From Paludibaculum fermentans (GTDB lineage Bacteria > Acidobacteriota > Terriglobia > Bryobacterales > Bryobacteraceae): a DNA stretch of 64,000 nt. Each line of letters begins with the position of its first letter. The first letter of the stretch is position 1. Below are positions 62,054-64,000 of this stretch, in pieces. Both the position numbers and the translations under genes were made by a program. A model generated the notes under the pieces. The model had not been told where the DNA came from, made no database searches, and saw only the letters and a list, made by a program, of their open reading frames with translations. Location of the stretch: contig NZ_CP063849.1 of assembly GCF_015277775.1 (NCBI RefSeq), positions 2,108,001-2,172,000 on the forward strand. The letters run 5' to 3'.

Positions 62054-63095
62054 GCCGAGACCGGCCGTGGTGGAGATGGCTCCGTATTCGCCGCCGGCGT
62101 CGGGCCGCGACGGCAAGCTGCGCCTGGACTTCAACGAGAACACCGTCGGGTGTTCGCCGAAGGTGCTGGAACTGCTGCGCGCGAAGCTGAGCGAAGAACA
62201 GTTGACGGTCTATCCGGAATATGAGGCGGCTCGGCTCGCCCTATCGGATTACTTCCAGGTGCCGCAGTCGGAGTTCCTGATCACCAACGGCACCGACGAA
62301 GCGATTCAGGTGTTGATCAATACGTATGTCGATAACGACGACGACGTGATCGTGCTGCACCCGTCTTATGCGATGTACCGCTTCTATGCCGAAGTGGCGG
62401 GCGCGAAGGTGCGCGACATCCCTTATCGCGCCGGTGATCTGACGTTCCCCATCGATGAACTGATCGCGGCGATCCGGCCGGATACGAAGGCGATTCTGGT
62501 CTCGAATCCCAACAACCCGACGGGGACGGCGATCGGGATCGGCGACATCGTCCGGATCCTGGCTGCCGCGCCCAATGCGGCAGTGCTGATCGACGAAGCC
62601 TACTACGAGTTCTACGGCGTGACGGCGCTACGGATGACAGACCAGTATCCGAATCTGTTCGTGAGCCGCACGTTCTCCAAGGCCTTCGGCATGGCAGCGC
62701 TGCGCGTGGGCTGCCTGTTCTCCCAGAAAGAGAACGTACAGTACATGCACAAAGCGCAATCGCCTTACAGCGTAAACCTGCTGGCGGCGATTGCGGTGCG
62801 CGCGGCGGTGGAAGATCGGACCTACGTCTCGAACTACGCCGCACAGGCCGTGGAGGCACGCGAAGCGCTCTATCGCGGCTTCGAGAAACGCGGCATCGCC
62901 TACTATCCCAGCCAGGCGAACTTCGTGCTGTTCCAGGCCGGCGCGCAAGCAGTCCCGGTGCGTGACGCACTCAGGGCGCGCGGCATTCTGGTGCGCGACC
63001 GCAGCTACGAACTGGCAGGCACGGTGCGCGTGACCGCCGGTACCACCGCCCAGGTGGCGCGGTTCTTCCAGGCACTGGACGAGGTGTGGAAGTGA
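62046..63095 (+). CDS. hisC: Histidinol-phosphate aminotransferase
   Basis: 349 residues, a class-II-type PLP aminotransferase of the HisC branch. RLDFNENTVGCSPKVLE near the start, VSNPNNPTGTAI in the middle, DEAYYEFYG and SRTFSKAFGMAALRVGCLF, the latter holding the PLP lysine, followed by VRVTAGT near the end, are typical. It converts imidazole-acetol phosphate to histidinol phosphate. GGAGGTGCGCA is directly before the ATG, inside the end of hisD. It overlaps the next gene by four bases. Confidence 0.95.
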   Translation: MPKPRPAVVEMAPYSPPASGRDGKLRLDFNENTVGCSPKVLELLRAKLSEEQLTVYPEYEAARLALSDYFQVPQSEFLITNGTDEAIQVLINTYVDNDDDVIVLHPSYAMYRFYAEVAGAKVRDIPYRAGDLTFPIDELIAAIRPDTKAILVSNPNNPTGTAIGIGDIVRILAAAPNAAVLIDEAYYEFYGVTALRMTDQYPNLFVSRTFSKAFGMAALRVGCLFSQKENVQYMHKAQSPYSVNLLAAIAVRAAVEDRTYVSNYAAQAVEAREALYRGFEKRGIAYYPSQANFVLFQAGAQAVPVRDALRARGILVRDRSYELAGTVRVTAGTTAQVARFFQALDEVWK

Positions 63096-63769
63096 AGGAC
63101 TCGCTACTCGTCTTCGACATGGACGGAGTGCTGGCCGAGGTCGGCGATTCGTACCGCGAGACGATCGTACAGACCGTTGCCCACTTCACCGGCCAGCAGG
63201 TGGCGCGCGAACGAATCCAGGACTACAAGAATCAGGGCGGCTGGAACAACGACTGGGCGCTCTCCCAGCGACTCTGCCAGGACCTCGGAGTCGACGTCCC
63301 CTACGAGGAGGTGATCGAACGCTTCAACCTCATCTTCCTGGGCGACGACTTCAACGGACTGATCCTGAAAGAACAGTGGGTGCCGCGCAACGGCCTGCTG
63401 GAGCGGTTGAGCGAGCGCTACGACCTCTCCATCTTCACCGGCCGTCCCTTGAAAGATGCCGCGCACACGCTGCGGCGCTTCGCCTCCGGCATCGTGTTCT
63501 CGCCGATGATTACGATGGAGAGCGTGACGGAGCACAAGCCCGCGCCGCAGGGGCTGCACCTGATCCGGGCGGAACGTCCCGATGCGAAAATGTTCTATGT
63601 GGGCGATACGGTGGACGACGCCCGCAGCGCGCGTGCCGCCGGAGTCCCGTTCATCGGCATCGCCGCGCCGGCCAATCCCCGGCATGCGGAACTGGTGGAC
63701 GTACTGAAATCAGAGGCCGCCATCGCCGTGCTGGATGACATCAATCAGTTGGAAGGAGTTCTGCCATGA
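63092..63769 (+). CDS. HAD-superfamily phosphatase in the his operon, candidate histidinol-phosphatase
   Basis: 225 residues of the HAD subfamily I. Motif I is DMDGVLAE (nucleophile Asp9 and acid Asp11), motif II is FTGRP, motif III Lys is in HKPAPQGL and motif IV is GDTVDDA. The gene starts with a GTG overlapping the hisC stop (GTGA), seven bases after GAGG, and ends overlapping the hisB start (ATGA). Placed between hisC and hisB, it is a strong candidate for the histidinol-phosphate phosphatase step, which has no other candidate here. The assignment is positional, not from a family-specific motif. Confidence 0.85.
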   Translation: MKDSLLVFDMDGVLAEVGDSYRETIVQTVAHFTGQQVARERIQDYKNQGGWNNDWALSQRLCQDLGVDVPYEEVIERFNLIFLGDDFNGLILKEQWVPRNGLLERLSERYDLSIFTGRPLKDAAHTLRRFASGIVFSPMITMESVTEHKPAPQGLHLIRAERPDAKMFYVGDTVDDARSARAAGVPFIGIAAPANPRHAELVDVLKSEAAIAVLDDINQLEGVLP

Positions 63770-64000
63770 AGCGCACAGCCGTCATTGAACGCATTACGAA
63801 AGAGACGCAGATTCGCGCCAGCCTCACCATCGAGGGCAAGGGCCGCTACGAGATCTCCACCGGAGTGCGCTTTCTCGACCACATGCTGGAGCTCTTCTCC
63901 AAGCACGGCGGCTTCGACATGTCGCTGATCGCGCGCGGCGACCTCGACGTCGACCAGCACCACACGGTGGAAGATGCCGGCATCGTGCTGGGGCAGCTTT
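63766..64000 (+). CDS. hisB: Imidazoleglycerol-phosphate dehydratase, 3'-truncated by the window edge
   Basis: First 78 codons only. The family motif [19 protein letters not shown] and the metal-binding [12 protein letters not shown] are present; the enzyme dehydrates imidazoleglycerol phosphate. AAGGAG eight bases before the ATG gives a strong start, which overlaps the phosphatase stop. This stretch has no N-terminal phosphatase domain, unlike bifunctional HisB of enterobacteria, consistent with a separate phosphatase gene upstream. The rest lies past the window end. Confidence 0.95.
   Translation, partial: MKRTAVIERITKETQIRASLTIEGKGRYEISTGVRFLDHMLELFSKHGGFDMSLIARGDLDVDQHHTVEDAGIVLGQL

Overview
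The window looks like chromosomal DNA of an acidobacterium of the Solibacter/Bryobacter type (Acidobacteriota, Bryobacterales). This rests on family content, not on a database search. The clues are a C-terminal domain of the kind first described from Solibacter (TIGR03437-like) on a 1,002-residue beta-propeller protein, two large orphan MacB/FtsX-type permeases of the acidobacterial kind, PadR regulation, paired DUF1501 and DUF1549/DUF1553 proteins, many Tat or Sec exported sugar-metabolism proteins, and uniformly high GC. No tRNA, rRNA, CRISPR array, insertion sequence or prophage was seen.

Layout. 1-6.9 kb: 5'-truncated permease, EF-hand protein, exported enolase-superfamily sugar-acid dehydratase, UbiD-type decarboxylase and a secreted unknown. 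7-12.6 kb (mostly minus): BON-domain protein, then a run of sigma factor, zinc-finger anti-sigma factor, LTPEQ-type periplasmic protein, NCS1 permease, esterase and rRNA pseudouridine synthase. 12.8-14.6 kb (plus): A-type Fe-S carrier, MurQ etherase, rhodanese. 14.6-18.5 kb (minus): a decaheme cytochrome overlapping a large outer-membrane barrel gene, which resembles an MtrA/MtrB (PioA/PioB) porin-cytochrome conduit. 18.7-32.8 kb (minus): a Tad/Flp-pilus secretion apparatus (cpaB, cpaC, cpaE, cpaF, tadB, tadC), preceded by two tandem paralogous multi-pass membrane proteins and followed by a 33-residue membrane peptide and the beta-propeller protein. 32.8-39 kb: DUF4010 membrane protein, small membrane protein and lipoprotein, and a LolD/FtsX-like ABC pair. 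39-39.7 kb: a decayed PD40 (TolB-like) pseudogene. 39.7-47 kb: DUF1501 and DUF1549/1553 pair, an RsgA-like GTPase lacking its zinc module, and a sulfatase. 47-59.3 kb: second large permease, ROK protein, serine hydrolase, PilZ protein, a tandem M15-like peptidoglycan protein, an oxidoreductase with a GH140-like hydrolase, and a PadR regulator coupled to an EF-hand membrane protein.

59.4 kb to the end: the histidine biosynthesis operon hisI-hisG-hisD-hisC-HAD phosphatase-hisB (hisB is cut by the window edge). It is preceded by what reads as a classical his attenuator: a 23-codon leader peptide with six consecutive histidine codons, alternative pairings, and an intrinsic terminator 24 bases before hisI. 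This is the clearest regulatory system in the window and can be read directly from the bases.

Limits: starts were chosen by eye from Shine-Dalgarno matches, signal peptides and overlaps. Family names come from recognised motifs and overall protein character. Promoters and hairpins were found by eye in GC-rich DNA and are less certain than genes.
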